A DNA stretch of 64,000 nt from Tenebrio molitor (Eukaryota > Arthropoda > Insecta > Coleoptera > Tenebrionidae), in NCBI RefSeq assembly GCF_963966145.1, contig NC_091048.1, positions 23,560,001 to 23,624,000 on the forward strand, written 5' to 3'. The notes below the pieces were generated by a model. The model searched no databases. It worked only from the letters and a program-made list of their open reading frames with translations, and was not told where the DNA came from. Position numbers and translations under genes: made by a program. This document shows, piece after piece, positions 50,166 through 62,734 of the stretch. Every line of letters starts with the position of its first letter. Positions within the stretch are counted from its first letter, which is position 1.

Positions 50166-51715
50166 TATATGACTTTTTATTTCAATTTTCAATGTTCACA
50201 GCACGGATTCGAAATTTTCATTGTCCGTCTAGAGTTCTAGACCAAAAAAGAAGGTTTACTTTATTTTCACTTCTTGAACTTAACCACAAGACTTAAACAA
50301 ACTGAGTACTCTAACTAATGCTGCGACAATATTTGCAAAATACCGTCCCTTTTAGTATAATTGCAATATAGCGAAGTACGTTGATTAACGACATCTCACA
50401 ACAATCTCCTTTGAATGAAACTAAATTAAACAAATTAATTAAACCTTCAGATGTGTATTGAGTGTACTCTTCGTTAACTGCCTCAGAGGACTAATACCTC
50501 ACATTTACTTTTTAACTAGTTAAATTCATTCAACTCTGCAACTGTTCCCATTTTCAGTGATAATTAATGGAGTACTTAATAGCAGCAGGTCGCATCTTTA
50601 ATTTTTCAAATCAACTAGCAATTTAAATTTTATCAGGCTTTCAACTCGATTAATTATCGCTGTCTGCAGAAAATAATCGCTTAACTTTCTGCGAGAACTC
50701 CCTCCGTCCTGAATTTATATTAATTACAAAGAAAAAATGTTTTGCTTCCGACCAAACCACGCCAGACTAAATTCAATATTGAAGTTTCGTTTTACACGAG
50801 ACAACTTTCAACGATAACAAAGTGTTGACGTTAATAAACTATGAAACAGAGGTAGTTTCCTAATCCTGAACTAAAGGATTTGAATTACCAGGACCGTTCT
50901 TATAATGAAGGATATCGTGTGGTCCTGACAACGAAAGATTAATTCTAAGCGACTAATTTTGTTATGTCGTCGCAAATTTAATAAACCGTAGTCCTTGCAG
51001 TTTAGGGAAGGACATTGCACTCCGTTATTTATATTCTGACTCCAGCACACTTTGAATAAATTAAACGGCACCAGAATTTATCGCGTCGGTGGTGAAACCT
51101 GCTGACAACCCTACAAGACCGTCCCGTGTAAAAAATTTACTCGATTATAATTCTTACAAATGGAAATTAAAACAGCGTTGTTGTAATTTGTGCTCCCTGA
51201 TATTTATACAATGCGATGTACAGTTGCTCTAAGTCGCCATTATTTTTCCTAAATTTCTCATAAAACAGTTACAGAGTGTATTTTAATTATTATTAAATTT
51301 TATTTAAAGTACTTTTTAATTATAGTAAAATGACGCTCTAATTTGAATATCTCAACAAGTTTCCTGCCCGTGTTAATTTTTTATTTCAAGGAAAGAACAA
51401 GTGTTCTTGATTAATTTTCTGCATTTTACAGGTGTTAGTTTTATCTATTTAGATTTCTTGTTATTTCCTAATTAAAGTATTATACATTTACTTTCCTTCT
51501 TCGCTTTTGTTTTGCATTTATTTTAGTTAGTTTAGCGTTGCGCAGTTTAATTGGAAAATTGTAGTAACAACAAGTCATAATAGAGAAAACATTTTCCAAC
51601 TTAATAATGTTTCTTCTTAGAATAAGAAATTTCCAGTTACATTTTAGAATGGTGGACAATTCTAGCAAAAGCGATTTTCTGAAGTATAGTTATCTTTAAA
51701 AATGTAATAAAGAGG
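50166..51715. other. Intron sequence, no gene seen
   Basis: AT-rich and unassigned. Confidence 0.45.
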
Positions 51716-52098
51716 CACAAGGTGATCAAAAAGAAAACAAATCAAGGGTGCTACCTCATCTTTTGTTTTATCGAAACGTTTGTCTTGGTTTGAGTCATAC
51801 TGATAATTATACTTATAAGACGACTGTACTGTCTTATTGGTTGCCTACCTCTCCAAAAATATGTTTTTAATTAATTAATTATTAGTAATTATGTAATACT
51901 TTATCTTCATTGGTAAAACCTATTTTACCACTTATTCTGGGATAATTGTTGCTTACATTTACAGTAAACGTCTGGAAACTTTGTCGAAATCGAAAAGTTG
52001 TCTTCTAGATTAACAACAGCACATCGTTGACGTTTCTTTGACATTTATTTTATAAATTTTAGCCATTATCTGATTTGTTTTCTTTTTGATCAATTTGT
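51716..52098. mobile_element. MITE, short copy (about 383 bp) of the 62735-63326 family
   Basis: Termini CACAAGGTGATCAAAAAGAA, then AACAAATCA, and on the opposite strand ATACAAATTGATCAAAAAGA. Shared interior: TTTTGTTTTATCGAAACGTT, TTTACCACTTATTCTGGGAT, GACGTTTCTTTGACATTTAT. It lacks about 200 bp that is present near the right end of the other copy. Confidence 0.8.
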
Positions 52099-52591
52099 AT
52101 GTGTATGACAATCGTAATAAATCGATGATTCAATAATTATTGAACATTAATAATCGAAATTAAAAATGATGAAAATTTTGTAGATACAAATAATTTAATT
52201 TCAGGATGACTTATGTTTACGATGAATCTTTACGAACTAGCCTTTTATAGATTAAATTTTACCAAGGGTGAATTACCTGGTAGCTCGTAGGATTATCTGC
52301 TGGTTTAGTTATTTCATTAAATTCAATCTTAGCAGCTTTAATTTTACGCTTTTCTTGGCTTTCAATTAAAATTTAGTTATGTGTGCCTCTTATGAAACGT
52401 TCCTCACATAAATCCCTACAAATCCGTACTAAATTACAATTTTTATATCAAGACTTATTAATTCTAATGGAGCCGAAATTTCCATCCATTCTTTTAAAGT
52501 AGTAAGATTTAAATTTCCCGCACAAAACTCAAATTTGGCGAGACAGTGTAAATTAGGCTTTTCATGACGTCGCTACGAACTATCACCTCGT

Positions 52592-52699
52592 CACTGGTTC
52601 GCTGTGCCAACTATAGGCCTATTATAGTCCATCGCTATTATCACGTGAACACTTCGTGACTGCTCCACTGGTTCGCCGCGCCAACTATAGGCCTATCAT
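52592..52699 (+). repeat. Two-unit direct repeat, 74 bp period
   Basis: CACTGGTTCGCTGTGCCAAC, then TATAGGCCTATTAT at 52592-52625, recurs as CACTGGTTCGCCGCGCCAAC, then TATAGGCCTATCAT at 52666-52699. It includes TATAGGCCTAT, nearly self-complementary. Confidence 0.75.
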
Positions 52700-55263
52700 C
52701 TCAAGCCCCCATTTAGATCTTGTCTTTAATTTTTTTTATTGATATAATTTTTTACTCCTTAGTACATTTAAATAAAAGTTTTTTTTTCATTTATATCTTA
52801 TTTTATCCTTATCCTTATCCTTAAATGTAGTAAACAAAGGTGTCTGTAGATTCTAACGAATACTTTCTTTTGGGACCACTGCTGCAAAGAGAATAACCTT
52901 CTCGCCCTTTACATCAAATTTTGTAATTAAATACCTAGACCATTTGAAACCCCTTCTGGTGGTTAATTTATGCGTCATTTTGATCCCACATGCGCCCTAT
53001 AAGGCTTACGAATGGAATCCTGACTGGATGCTTCATACAACATCATTTTCTAATCTTGTCATCAGGTTTCACGTCAAGATTTGTTGCCGTGCAAATTAAA
53101 ATCAGTAAAAGAGGCATTATCCTGACGCAACATCGCACTTCATCAATCCGGCAAAGATGAGATGTTCGATTTTCGCCTTAATTAATAGGAAATTTATGAT
53201 GTCAGGGCTGAATTTGTCTATTTACCTGTCCCGGTGATTTATTATGGAAATACGGTCGACATAATTCATAGCTGGCCTTTATCGTATTACACGGCACATC
53301 CCGACGATGAAATCGACTTATCGATTAAACGTCACAGCCTTGATCCTGCGACTTTTGTGCATCATCATTGACCACAAATTGAACCCCGTATCGGGGAACT
53401 TTTGAATTTTTCATCATCTCCTGCGGCGCCCCGCCAGAGACCAATCCACCCCTTGGCCAATATACGAAAACATTTTATCGCCGAGGCGGAAAAATAACCA
53501 CCACCCTCTCGGTTTCGCTTATTGAATTTTAACGGAAAAATTAATGTAAACTCGCCTCGCACTCATTAGGGATGGAAACGGTCGCCAGGGCTTATTCGCC
53601 ACCTCCTCGCACCTAGTGATGGAGTAAATTGCCTTTTGCAACAGTGGAAGTTGGATCAACATCGGCATTTTTACACCTCGCCGGAGGGCGCGTTTCCCTC
53701 TAGACTAATTTCGTCGAATCAAGGTAAAAATAGCGTGTTTTCAGAGTGGCCAATTAATTTTTACCGGTTCCGACTGGCTTATGGGAAACGCATAGAAAAT
53801 TTAATTTGTCGAAAACAATGAGTTTTCCATGTTAATTAGACGAAGGAAACCCTCCGGTCGGAAGGAAGACCGCGAGATCCTTGACAACTCATTAATTCCG
53901 ACGAAATCAGATTTTTGCAGTTTGCAATGTCAAATTGATCGAGGGCGAATTTATTAAAAGTCGACTCTCTGGAATAATTAAGTGTTGCAGAAGTTGCTGA
54001 ATGTCTGCGGGCTTTCAGCAAAGCACAAAGTTTGCTTGCCGCGAAAGCGATCCCTTCTTCGGTCTGACTTGGCTCGCTTATCGTTTCACATCAATTTATC
54101 AATGTGGGTTTTTGGAAAAAATTTGATTTATACGAAATTTAGTTTCAGGTCGGCTTATCGCGACTTTCGCAGCGCTATTCTAGACTTTTTCTTTCAAATC
54201 GCGTAAAATATGAAGCGCACTTTTCAAATCCTTTGCAAAATGCTCAACAACTGAGGGATGAATAATAAACGTCTACGGGATGTTATTTATTGCGTGTTTT
54301 TTAAAGTCGACCCCAAAGAAATCAATTGTGCTGGATGCGATGCTATAAAATGCGAATTTTCAGAAGTCTAACCCGTAATTGAATAATCTCGCTCTATTTC
54401 AGTCTATTCGCTTGGAGCGAACTGGAGTCGCTTGATTTATTGAACACTATCTGTTCATAAAACTTTCAACAATGAAATGATATAAATCACAGTTTTTTTG
54501 GGCGATACAAAAGACTTTAAATCTGTTAAGATTCGCGAATACGACTTTTATTATTAAAAACAGCTAATTTTTTTAGAACAGTTACCAAAAACAGAAGAAC
54601 TGCAGGTCAATACCAAGAATTCTCCACTGTTTCTAAGTTACTTCAGAAGAAATATTTTCATAAGTTTCAGTAACTTGATTGCGACTTTGAAATTGCAAAT
54701 TTTATTTTAGGAGGCTATAAAAAACTTTCATTTGTGAAATATTTGAGGACGACTCGAAAGCACATTTTCCACAATCAAAACTTCGTAATAATGCGAAACA
54801 ACCAGTCATGATAAAATAAACTACTAAAAATGTTTTTTAGGCACTTTTAATGAAAACGGTAATTTTACGTAGTCACATGCGGACGAAAAGTAACTCCTTT
54901 TCGGACGCACTTTTTCGGACGCTGACCGCGGTGCCATCTATTGGTCTGTCTAGTAAGTTAGCAACGAAACCGACAAAACCGATAATTGTCCTGTCACCAT
55001 AAATTATGTAAATGATTTGTTAATATGTATGTATTAATAAATTTATCTATTTGAAAAAGGTAGATACAAAATAAATTTGTAAATTTTCCAATGATGTCTG
55101 TTGCTTTGTAGTTCGTGTGGTCGCCTAAAAAATTTAATTACACTTTTGCCACAAAGTGTCTTTTGTCATCGCCTGTTTTCAAGCCTCGGCGGCGCCTCGG
55201 CCAGAAAACCCAGACTCGGAGGAAAAAGGATACCCTTTTTGGTCTTGATACACAAATAATTAT
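52700..55263. other. Intron sequence, no gene seen
   Basis: Short ATCCTT tandem near 52797-52822. A segment at 54880-54955 with repeated TCGGACGC words and GCGGTGCCATCTATTGG looks like part of an interspersed element, but its ends were not found. Confidence 0.4.
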
Positions 55264-55449
55264 TAGAAAATAATGCACGGTATTTGACGAGTGATAATGA
55301 GCCCGACAGAATTGAAAATGCAACCCACAATACATTTGCAAAGAAAAGTTGGATTATGGTCGCGGACAATATCTAGGTTTCCTTTGCAAACGTATTGTGG
55401 GTTGCATTTTCAATTTCATCGGACTCATTGTCACTCGTGAAATACCCTG
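55264..55449. repeat. Foldback element, arms about 70 bp
   Basis: The left arm 55277-55343 (GGTATTTGACGAGTGATAAT, then GAGCCCGACAGAATTGAAAA and TGCAACCCACAATACATTTG) is inverted at 55380-55449. Weaker similarity extends to 55264 (AGAAAATAATGCA against AGAAAAGTATGCA). A half copy is at 48836-48898. Confidence 0.8.
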
Positions 55450-57627
55450 CATACTTTTCTGCCTTGTCATACAAATAATGATTGCCTTGTCTCCAAAAAT
55501 TGTCCCCATGACAGCCCTTCATGTCGAAATGAAGGGACAACTAGAGAATTTATTCGCTCTTGGAGCTATTTAAATTAAGTGACACCCACCAGGTACCCTG
55601 TAGAGTAATAAAGTTAATTATCGTTGTCTTCTCTTTGGGATAATAAAATATCAAGACTAATAACGTATATCTCAAAGTTCCCTCAAAATAAGCTTTTAAA
55701 AACTGGAAATGTTTGTTTTCAGAACATTACTATTTTCTCAACAGCTACTGGAAAGCTTCAAATTTTCACTCATAAAAATTCTTAAGAATTTTGTTTTCAT
55801 TTGATAAACAGTAAGACACTGACTAATCGAACAACTGAAAAACGAGTATTTTCTGCGTGATTATTTGGAAATTATATCAAATTATTATTTTAGTGGTTAT
55901 TTTCACGGAAGGAAAAATACAAGAATTTTTGAAACTATTTTTTTTTCAATTAAATTTTTGCCGAAAATTGTGAAAGACGGAAGAGTAAACAGACATAAAG
56001 GCGATTATATTCGTTTCATCTGTAGTTTGCCACCGAAAAGTAAATGTCAAAAGCCCCTTTGAAAAAAAGCATGGAGAGGTTTTATCAAAAACTTGTAATT
56101 ACAGCGAGGTTGATTATCAATTTTTGCTCCCAAACACAAAGCTGATACTAACGCTTTTACATTTCATATCTAATAAACAAAATTTTTTATCGAATTGAAT
56201 ATTTCGGTAAAAACTGGAATTGGAATTTTATGCGCGAGTCTTTGACAAAGTTTTTACAATCACCAGGCTTCTATTTGCGTCAGCAGATGTTAACTAACCC
56301 TTGCATGCCTGTGGGTCATCATTCCAGTTTCACCATAAAAATATATTACGTCGTAATTGTTACGATGTCAATTTATATTTTACTTTGGTAAAAACTGGCA
56401 TTATCTTCATCTTTCACGCGTAATAATTTGAAAAATATTATTGGAAATTTCCTTTGTAGAAAAGGTTGAATGTCATGTTGCTAATCACGACTCCTCGTTA
56501 GTAACTTGAACCACTTTAATTACTTGAATTTATCGAAAAATGATTTTGCAACTCCACTTAATGTCTTCCACGAGAAGTCTAAGTTGGAAGCTTTTAAGCG
56601 AAGTATTTTAATACGGAAAACTCGAGGTGAAGTCGCGAACTCTAGAAAATTGACTGACATGAACACTATTCGGTAAATTTCCAAATATCGGCTTTTCGTA
56701 CAGCATTGGATGAACACAAATTTCACATCCCTTCGGCTATGTGGCAGATCAGCTTCATTGTTAATGTAGTGCAGCCCTTTCAATCAAACGTCTGGATCCT
56801 CGTAATGATAGAAGTTTGCAACAGCACGTGTCAGGTGTGGAATAAACGTAATAAAATTTTTGTATGCCAAGTTTTATTCGAATTATCTGTCACAACAGTC
56901 GATCAGTTTGGAAACGATAAATAAATAAATGTGAGTAAAAAGCGAAACAGCGAAAATTAGTCCAAACAAAATTTTTACGAGTCGCGGACTGGAAAATTTC
57001 ACAAATTATAATTGAAAAGGTGTTGCATTATGAATGGTCAACAACGACATTATTTGAAGGCTCGTCTATTCTTGACTGCATTGTCCAAATTATATGAATT
57101 CTCACTTCTACGAAAACCAAAAAATTATATTAAACATTAAACAGCAAAACTTTCGATATTGGGAATTTTTTGCAAAAGCACGTGAGTCAGATTTATGGTT
57201 TATATAATCTAACTTTGACCACAATGTGTAATCTTAGTGTTATTTGTACACAAAAGTTGCTCCAACACATTTTTTAACAACACAACTTTTTGTGACGTTA
57301 GCTTCACAAAAAGTAAACCCATTGTATCATGCGTTCAAACGAAATCCTGGGCTGAGTAGGCGTTGGAAAAAGTAAACCGTTTAGAACTGTGAAAAGTTTG
57401 AATTTCCCGCCGTTTGACACGAATGTTTAATCGGCACATAATTGAACATGTTTGTTTTCAGCAAGGGTGCCCTTAGATATTTACTTCGAGAATAGGAATC
57501 GTTAGTTTTTCTATTTTTAATGTAAAACATTGCAAAGAAAGAAAAAAATTTTGTTTCTAAATTTAAAATTTATTTACACTTTAAAAAAGTACAACAATTG
57601 ACGGTTTCCAACGCCTTCGTGTGTTCA
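55450..57627. other. Intron sequence, no gene seen
   Basis: A short hairpin CTTTTTGTGA / TCACAAAAAG lies at 57289-57314. Otherwise unassigned. Confidence 0.4.
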
Positions 57628-57720
57628 AAGTTGGAGTTGAAGAGTCGATTGTGAACGCACCACTGGTACACAGTAAAAACGCAAAAAACGCAAAAAGTGA
57701 GGTTAAATTTAAACAGCGGA
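57628..57720 (+). mobile_element. Partial relative of the 5592-5742 MITE
   Basis: GTTGGAGTTGAAGAGTCGAT, then TGTGAACGCACCACTGGTA and, further on, AAATTTAAACAGC match the left half and centre of the 5592 element. The right arm is missing. Confidence 0.6.
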
Positions 57721-58663
57721 TAAATTGAAATGAACACCCGATACATTTTCCCAAACATTTTCAAGTGAAAGCTGAGAATCAATAAATAGGTATGTTCATG
57801 TTTGCCAAGAATTACACTGCACATTTACTTAATGCTCTGCGTACAATTAATTTATGAACGAAGTGTTCGAATTCGTCTTTAGAGACAAAATCAAAATCTT
57901 ACTCAATTTTGCTTTATAGAACAATTTTTGGTAAACTTAGGAATGAAGTCGTTTAACGCAACAAGGGTTTTGTAACAGTTTTTGCTTCAAAGTAAATATT
58001 GATTAACTCTTGTTTTTCGATCGAATAATCGAAATTCCACCTTGGAAAAAGTGTTATTGTGTAGATTTGTTTAAAAATTGTTTGGCCTTGATTTAAGCTT
58101 TTTTCTTTTTAAATTTTTCCGTTGATTAGATATTTAAATCTATACGAATTCAGTGAGGTGGGACGTGGAACAAATTCTAACAATACCAGTAATATTAAAA
58201 TAGTAAAGATTATTTCCTTGCAATATACATTCAGATTGCTGCCAAATTTGAATGTTAACCAATGACGAGAATTTGACAGCCAATATTCGTGCATTAGTGC
58301 AATATTCGATTATTGTACTGATTAATTACGATAATTACTGTTGTAATTTGACAGAAAAAGATGAAAAACAATACAGAAAAATGGATTAAATAGCAAGTTT
58401 TAAATTTTTTTCAGGAAATAATCCAGTAAAATATCCCGCCTGCTTGTCAAACTGTCGGGATATTTCTTTTGAATATTTGAATATTTTTTCCTAAGATTTT
58501 TATGATGGTTTTCGATGTTATATTCTCCATAAGAGGCCGTTAGACAACTATCCATAGAAATCAAAAAGGAGAACTATGGAACATATGAAAATTGCTTAAA
58601 ATTGTTTCAAATATTTTATCCAACACCTGCTATTTATAATTGTTCTCATTTTAGACCAGTAAA

Positions 58664-58791
58664 GTGGTCTATAAGTCACGCGTGTATTAAAATTTTGTGT
58701 GTTAGCTTATGTTTTAAAAGTAACTCGAGAAAATTATACCTCTCGGTCTACGGCCTCGAGATCTACACTTTTTCTCGCGTGACTTATAGCC
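58664..58791. repeat. Foldback element with GTGACTTATAG arms
   Basis: Left GGTCTATAAGTCACGCG (58666-58682), right CGCGTGACTTATAGCC (58775-58790). The interior carries CTCGAG and CTCGG words in facing orientation. ACTCGT is present just outside the right end, as in the 13545 cluster. Confidence 0.6.
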
Positions 58792-59725
58792 AACATAACG
58801 CACTCGTGCCATAATAAAAATCGTAGATGTTTATTTTTTTAAATTTATTGTTAAAAAAACTTTGTACATAACATTGCAGATGTGAAAATGAACCACATAA
58901 TCGAAAATGATTCAACTTCACCGAAATTAGGCTTTACCTACATTGGAGGCAAGTTAAACAAAAATTCGTTTGCTAAAATTTATTATTATGTTAATTAACA
59001 TTATTAGTTTACAAAACTGAAGAAATTATACTGTGGTTTACAACGTTTAGCTTGTGGAACAGTATATTTTGTTTGCAGGAACTACTTTTTTTTTTAATTA
59101 AGTGTGTATTAATATCCACTGTTTGTTTTTGAATTCGAATTTTAATTTCTGAATATTTCATGCTAAATATCACAAATATTACGATCTTATTAAAATTTAT
59201 AAAAAAAAAAGTAATAACCTTTTAGAATGTTTAACTAAGAATAATAAAAGATAATGTATTTTAGCTCTTTAGTACTTGACTTGAGCATAAATAAATAAAT
59301 AAATATATATCTCATGAAGGGAACATTATTTCACCCTCCCCATTATCTCTTTTACGTTGAAAACCAATTCCTCTGTCATACGGAATGTTTCAAAAAATGT
59401 ACACCCAAAATTTGAAACCATATAACTTGGATCATTCAATGTGAACAACCATGAGGTACCAAATAAAGGTGCGTCAACAGTTTCACTAAAATCAGAAATG
59501 ATTTTGACTTGAGAACTATTCCTATATGAATGAGTCACCGTTACTAAGATTTGATCGTGCGCCTGTCAGATATGTATTATCCAATAGCATTGTAATTCGC
59601 AAATTCAAAGTTACAATCGCTCTGATTCATATGTTTTTTTAAACATGCGGTATTTTCAACAAACACTAATTTTCATGGCATGTGCCGGAACCTGGTCACG
59701 TTGTATGTTATTCGAAAGCACTTCT

Positions 59726-59850
59726 TTAGTAGACGTCTTGGATTTTCTCATGGGCTATGTCGACATTTTCAGTTTTCACTGGTTTATCGCACTGCCTTGC
59801 CGCAGATACTTCCAAGGTCACAGCCCATGAGAGAATCCAACAACTCTACA
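59726..59850. mobile_element. Small MITE, copy 2 (about 125 bp)
   Basis: Termini CTTGGATTTTCTCATGGGCT (59737 on) and AGCCCATGAGAGAATCCAAC (to 59841); the outer TAGTAGACG and ACTCTAC also pair weakly. Same family as 21935-22078, with a shorter interior. Confidence 0.75.
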
Positions 59851-60227
59851 TTATATTTACTCCCAGAACTAAATGTCGCAAATGACCTTGAAACCCGCTA
59901 CAGACTTAAAAATCTAGCGGCTGCCAGACTCACTTCCACAGAATAAATTACACATTCTCGGAAAAAATTTGTGATAAAAATAAGAAAAATTATATTGCCT
60001 CTAGTGGAAGACTTTTGTGATTTTGACCACTAGTGTACACAAAAGAAGATAAAAAAAAATTAAAGAAAATTTTTTATTTTTGTAATGATTTAATCATCAT
60101 GCGATGTGAAAATCGTGGAACAAAGCAGTATCTGAAGAGCTTCAGCGCTGTGCAGACAGAAAAATTATTGCGAGTGCTAATGCCCTCATCCGGCTTAAGT
60201 AACTCAATTATCTCTTTTCCGTTCCAG

Positions 60228-60461
60228 ATAGCAACTTCGTACTGGGAAATGCACAGGTCCCCACGATCTTCCCCATTGTGTACTGCTCGGATGGCTTCTG
60301 CGAGCTCACCGGCTTCACCCGAGCTCAGATTATGCAGAAAGGATGCGCCTGCAAGTTCCTGTACGGACCGGAAACTAAAGACGAACACAAAACCCAGATA
60401 GACAAAGCCCTCGAGTCGAAAAACGAGCTCAAATTGGAAGTAATATTTTACAAGAAGAACG
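60228..60461 (+). CDS. Elk: Elk potassium channel, second coding exon (PAS domain, residues 26-103)
   Basis: Follows a strong acceptor (TCTCTTTTCCGTTCCAG). With the C from the first exon it reads [20 protein letters not shown], then [58 protein letters not shown]. This is the front and middle of the Eag-family PAS domain: the central beta strand [10 protein letters not shown], the helix ELTGF, and the MQK.CxCxFLxGxET loop diagnostic of Elk. Seventy-eight codons, phase 1 at both ends. It ends G at 60461 with donor GTAGGT; the family sequence KKNGTPFWC fixes this choice over the GTAAAC donor 5 bases on. No stop or frameshift. Confidence 0.95.
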
Positions 60462-60539
60462 GTAGGTAAACGTGTCCGTTCGACTGCAGGTGTGCGTCTT
60501 TAAAAGCTCTCCCCCTAAGTGTGATTTATGTTTTCGCAG

Positions 60540-60677
60540 GGACCCCGTTCTGGTGCTTGCTGGATATCGTACCTATAAAAAATGAAAAAAGGGAAGTCGT
60601 CCTGTTCCTGGCGTCTCACAAGGACATCACGAACACGAAAATGGCCGAAATGTCAGAATGCGAACTATACGACAGCG
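60540..60677 (+). CDS. Elk: Elk potassium channel, third coding exon (end of PAS domain, residues 104-149)
   Basis: A 78 bp intron (60462-60539) ends in TTATGTTTTCGCAG. The exon encodes [40 protein letters not shown] and CELYDS. It completes the PAS domain; the last beta strand [12 protein letters not shown] is near-invariant in Elk channels. The exon closes with donor GTAAGG at 60678, phase 1. After this the protein should continue with a linker, six membrane segments with the S4 sensor and GFG-type pore, C-linker and cyclic-nucleotide-binding-like domain, none of which is in the window. The channel sits in the plasma membrane of excitable cells in known relatives; this PAS part is cytoplasmic. 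Confidence 0.94.
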
Positions 60678-61741
60678 GTAAGGATAATTCATCAATCTAT
60701 GAAATTTACTGAACGAAAAACTTACCGTGCCTCACAATCTAGAAAATCTCATCTGTCAGGTGCAATTCGGGCGTTTATAACTTTTCCACTCCGGGGGAAT
60801 ATTCCTGTGATAATGAAAACAAAGTGACCTGTTTGAGCCGGAACTGTCGATAATTTTCCGCAAGGATGCCTTTCCTGTGGAAGCAAACATCAATTAATAT
60901 TGTCAAATCGGTAGATAAACAGGATAGGAACGGACGACAGTTTTATTAAACAGGTTGTCATTTATCGAACCCCGACTTTAAACCAAACAATCAATGCGAA
61001 TCCCCTAAAGTAAATTATTTACCAATGAAAATTCCAGTTATGAACGAACACAGGGTTGAATTTTGTGTAAAAGTTGCGAATTTATTGCGTTAGTGTCATT
61101 AAAAAAGCGGTTTCTCTTTGTAACAACACTAAAATGTTTATTGCAACTTCCACGCGATTACATAACTAAAATAAATTTTGTTCGGGTTTGTATGTATTCG
61201 GGCAATTTTCATTGTGTAGCTCATCAATTTAGCGTGTTTTGGCATTTTCAGAGCCGATTATGTGGAAATAACCAGTTTTTTCAGGAAAATAACAGATATT
61301 TTACACACATTTGTTGAACAGGATGTTGTTACATGAAATTAAAAATAAAACGTACAAGTCCCAGAAGTAGAATTTTAGTTTTTATAAGCTCCACAGAATT
61401 ACATGTAGTACTTACTAAGCTCAAAGTGGAACGCAGGATGTAAATTAAGCACATTTCTTTAGTGTGGCAATATTTTGGAAACCATTAGTGGTTGTGAAAT
61501 TGTTGACCTATTTTATTTTAAATATGGCAAAGAATCTTGGAAACTCCAGAACTATTGTGTGTGTGTGTGAAGATTTTTGAAGACCTTTAGGAACTACGTA
61601 ATAAAAATAGAGTGCTACAAAAAAGAAACAGGTATTATATCCAGTAGTCGAAAAAGTAAAAACAGTTAAAATGGGTGTCTAAAATCAATAAAAAATATTC
61701 TATTTTAATACATATTTGCTAAGAAGCAAAATTTGTATGTA
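60678..61741. other. Elk: Start of the third Elk intron, no gene seen
   Basis: Intron from the GTAAGG donor. No exon of Elk could be recognised in the remaining 3.3 kb of the window, so the intron is at least that long. Confidence 0.6.
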
Positions 61742-61816
61742 CAGGGTTATTCACGAGAGGGGTACTTTTGAATTTTTTTTGCCGCAACCAACAATACCGA
61801 TGGCAATAATTACTAA

Positions 61817-62034
61817 ATCAAATATATTTCTTTTAAATTAGAAATCAAAGTAAGTTTGAAATGTCAAACATTTGTCGATTTCATTGGTCCAAAACTTATG
61901 ATTGAATCCGGAGATTCTAGAGCAAAATTTTTTTTCTACCAAAGAATCTCATTGGCAATTCAACGTGGAAATGCTGCAAGCATTTTGGGCACTCTGCCTT
62001 ATGTAACTCCACTTGAAGAAGTCCATTGTTTATG
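61817..62034 (+). pseudogene. Coding-looking fragment inside a MITE, unknown protein
   Basis: A 72-codon open frame without an ATG at its start. The convincing part is the second half: FVDFIGPKLMIESGDSRAKF, FFYQRISLAIQRGNAASILG, then TLPYVTPLEEVHCL and a TGA stop. FFYQRISLAIQRGNAASILGT is a regular amphipathic pattern that looks like a real protein C-terminus and not chance AT-rich sequence. I do not recognise its family. It lies between the inverted repeats of a transposon, so it may be a captured host fragment or the tail of the autonomous element's own protein. It is probably not expressed as such. Confidence 0.4.
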
Positions 62035-62230
62035 ATTTATATGTATACATTTAATTATTACTTGTTTATTAAATTTTACTACAAAAAAAAAAAAAAAAAA
62101 ATACAGAAATAAATAAATTCAAAAAAAAAAGTAACTTGGATAGATTTGTTAGAAATGCAGATAACCTATATTTAGTCAAAATTCAATAAATTAAAAAACT
62201 AAGTTAATGAAAAAGGTGTTCCTAGAGTGG

Positions 62231-62494
62231 TATATAAGAGAAAGTAGGCTCGATCCTGGTTCCTAGGGGATTGTTAGAATTGAGTTGGCAGCCTGCTTTT
62301 CATAAAATTTGTGAAGTTAATGCAAGCAATAGTTAACATAATATTTATATTTTATTTTCACTCCAGAAACATTTTGTTAACTAGCAATTTTATTTAAACG
62401 CAGATAACGACAATTTTGACAATAAAAGTGCAGCCAATTATCAATTGAAAAACGCTCCTAGGAACCAGGATGGAGCCAACTCTCTTTAATATAC
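62231..62494. mobile_element. Nested inverted-repeat element (about 264 bp)
   Basis: Left arm 62231-62268 (TATATAAGAGAAAGTAGGCT, then CGATCCTGGTTCCTAGG). Right arm 62454-62494 (CTCCTAGGAACCAGGATGGA, then GCCAACTCTCTTTAATATA). Wholly within the 61742-62728 element. Confidence 0.75.
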
Positions 62495-62734
62495 TAATTT
62501 TAGGTGTTCCAAGTGTCTTTCCACACTCTCCATAAATAAAATACATTTTTCGAATTGACAAAGATTTTTTGCTTTAGTGTCAAAGATACAAAAATAAAAG
62601 ACATCGTGGATTCAGTTATAATTATTTTCAAAAGTTGAAATCAAGGAATTGTTGTAATGTGTATAATGGGTTGCGGTAAAAAGAAATTCCGAAGTATAGT
62701 ACTTTTACCTCTCTCGTGAATAACCTTGTATATA

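Larger units (their letters stand above)
61742..62728. mobile_element. CAGGGTTATTCACGAG element (987 bp) with a nested element
   Basis: The left terminus CAGGGTTATTCACGAGAGGG, then GTACTTTTGAA and TTTGCCGCAACC, is inverted at about 62668-62728 (GGGTTGCGGTAAAAAG, then TACTTTTACCTCTCTCGTGA). TA flanks both ends. Inside are a coding-looking frame (61817-62034), a poly(A) run at about 62082-62101 and a nested inverted-repeat element (62231-62494). Confidence 0.8.

Noticed and set aside
60074..60388. 104-codon minus-strand frame
   Set aside because: It lies antisense to the Elk PAS exon, whose + strand protein matches the family exactly. It is a shadow.
60521..60539. ATG upstream of the third Elk exon as a separate start
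   Set aside because: This ATG is in the 78 bp intron, and the downstream sequence is continuous with the PAS domain of the previous exon.
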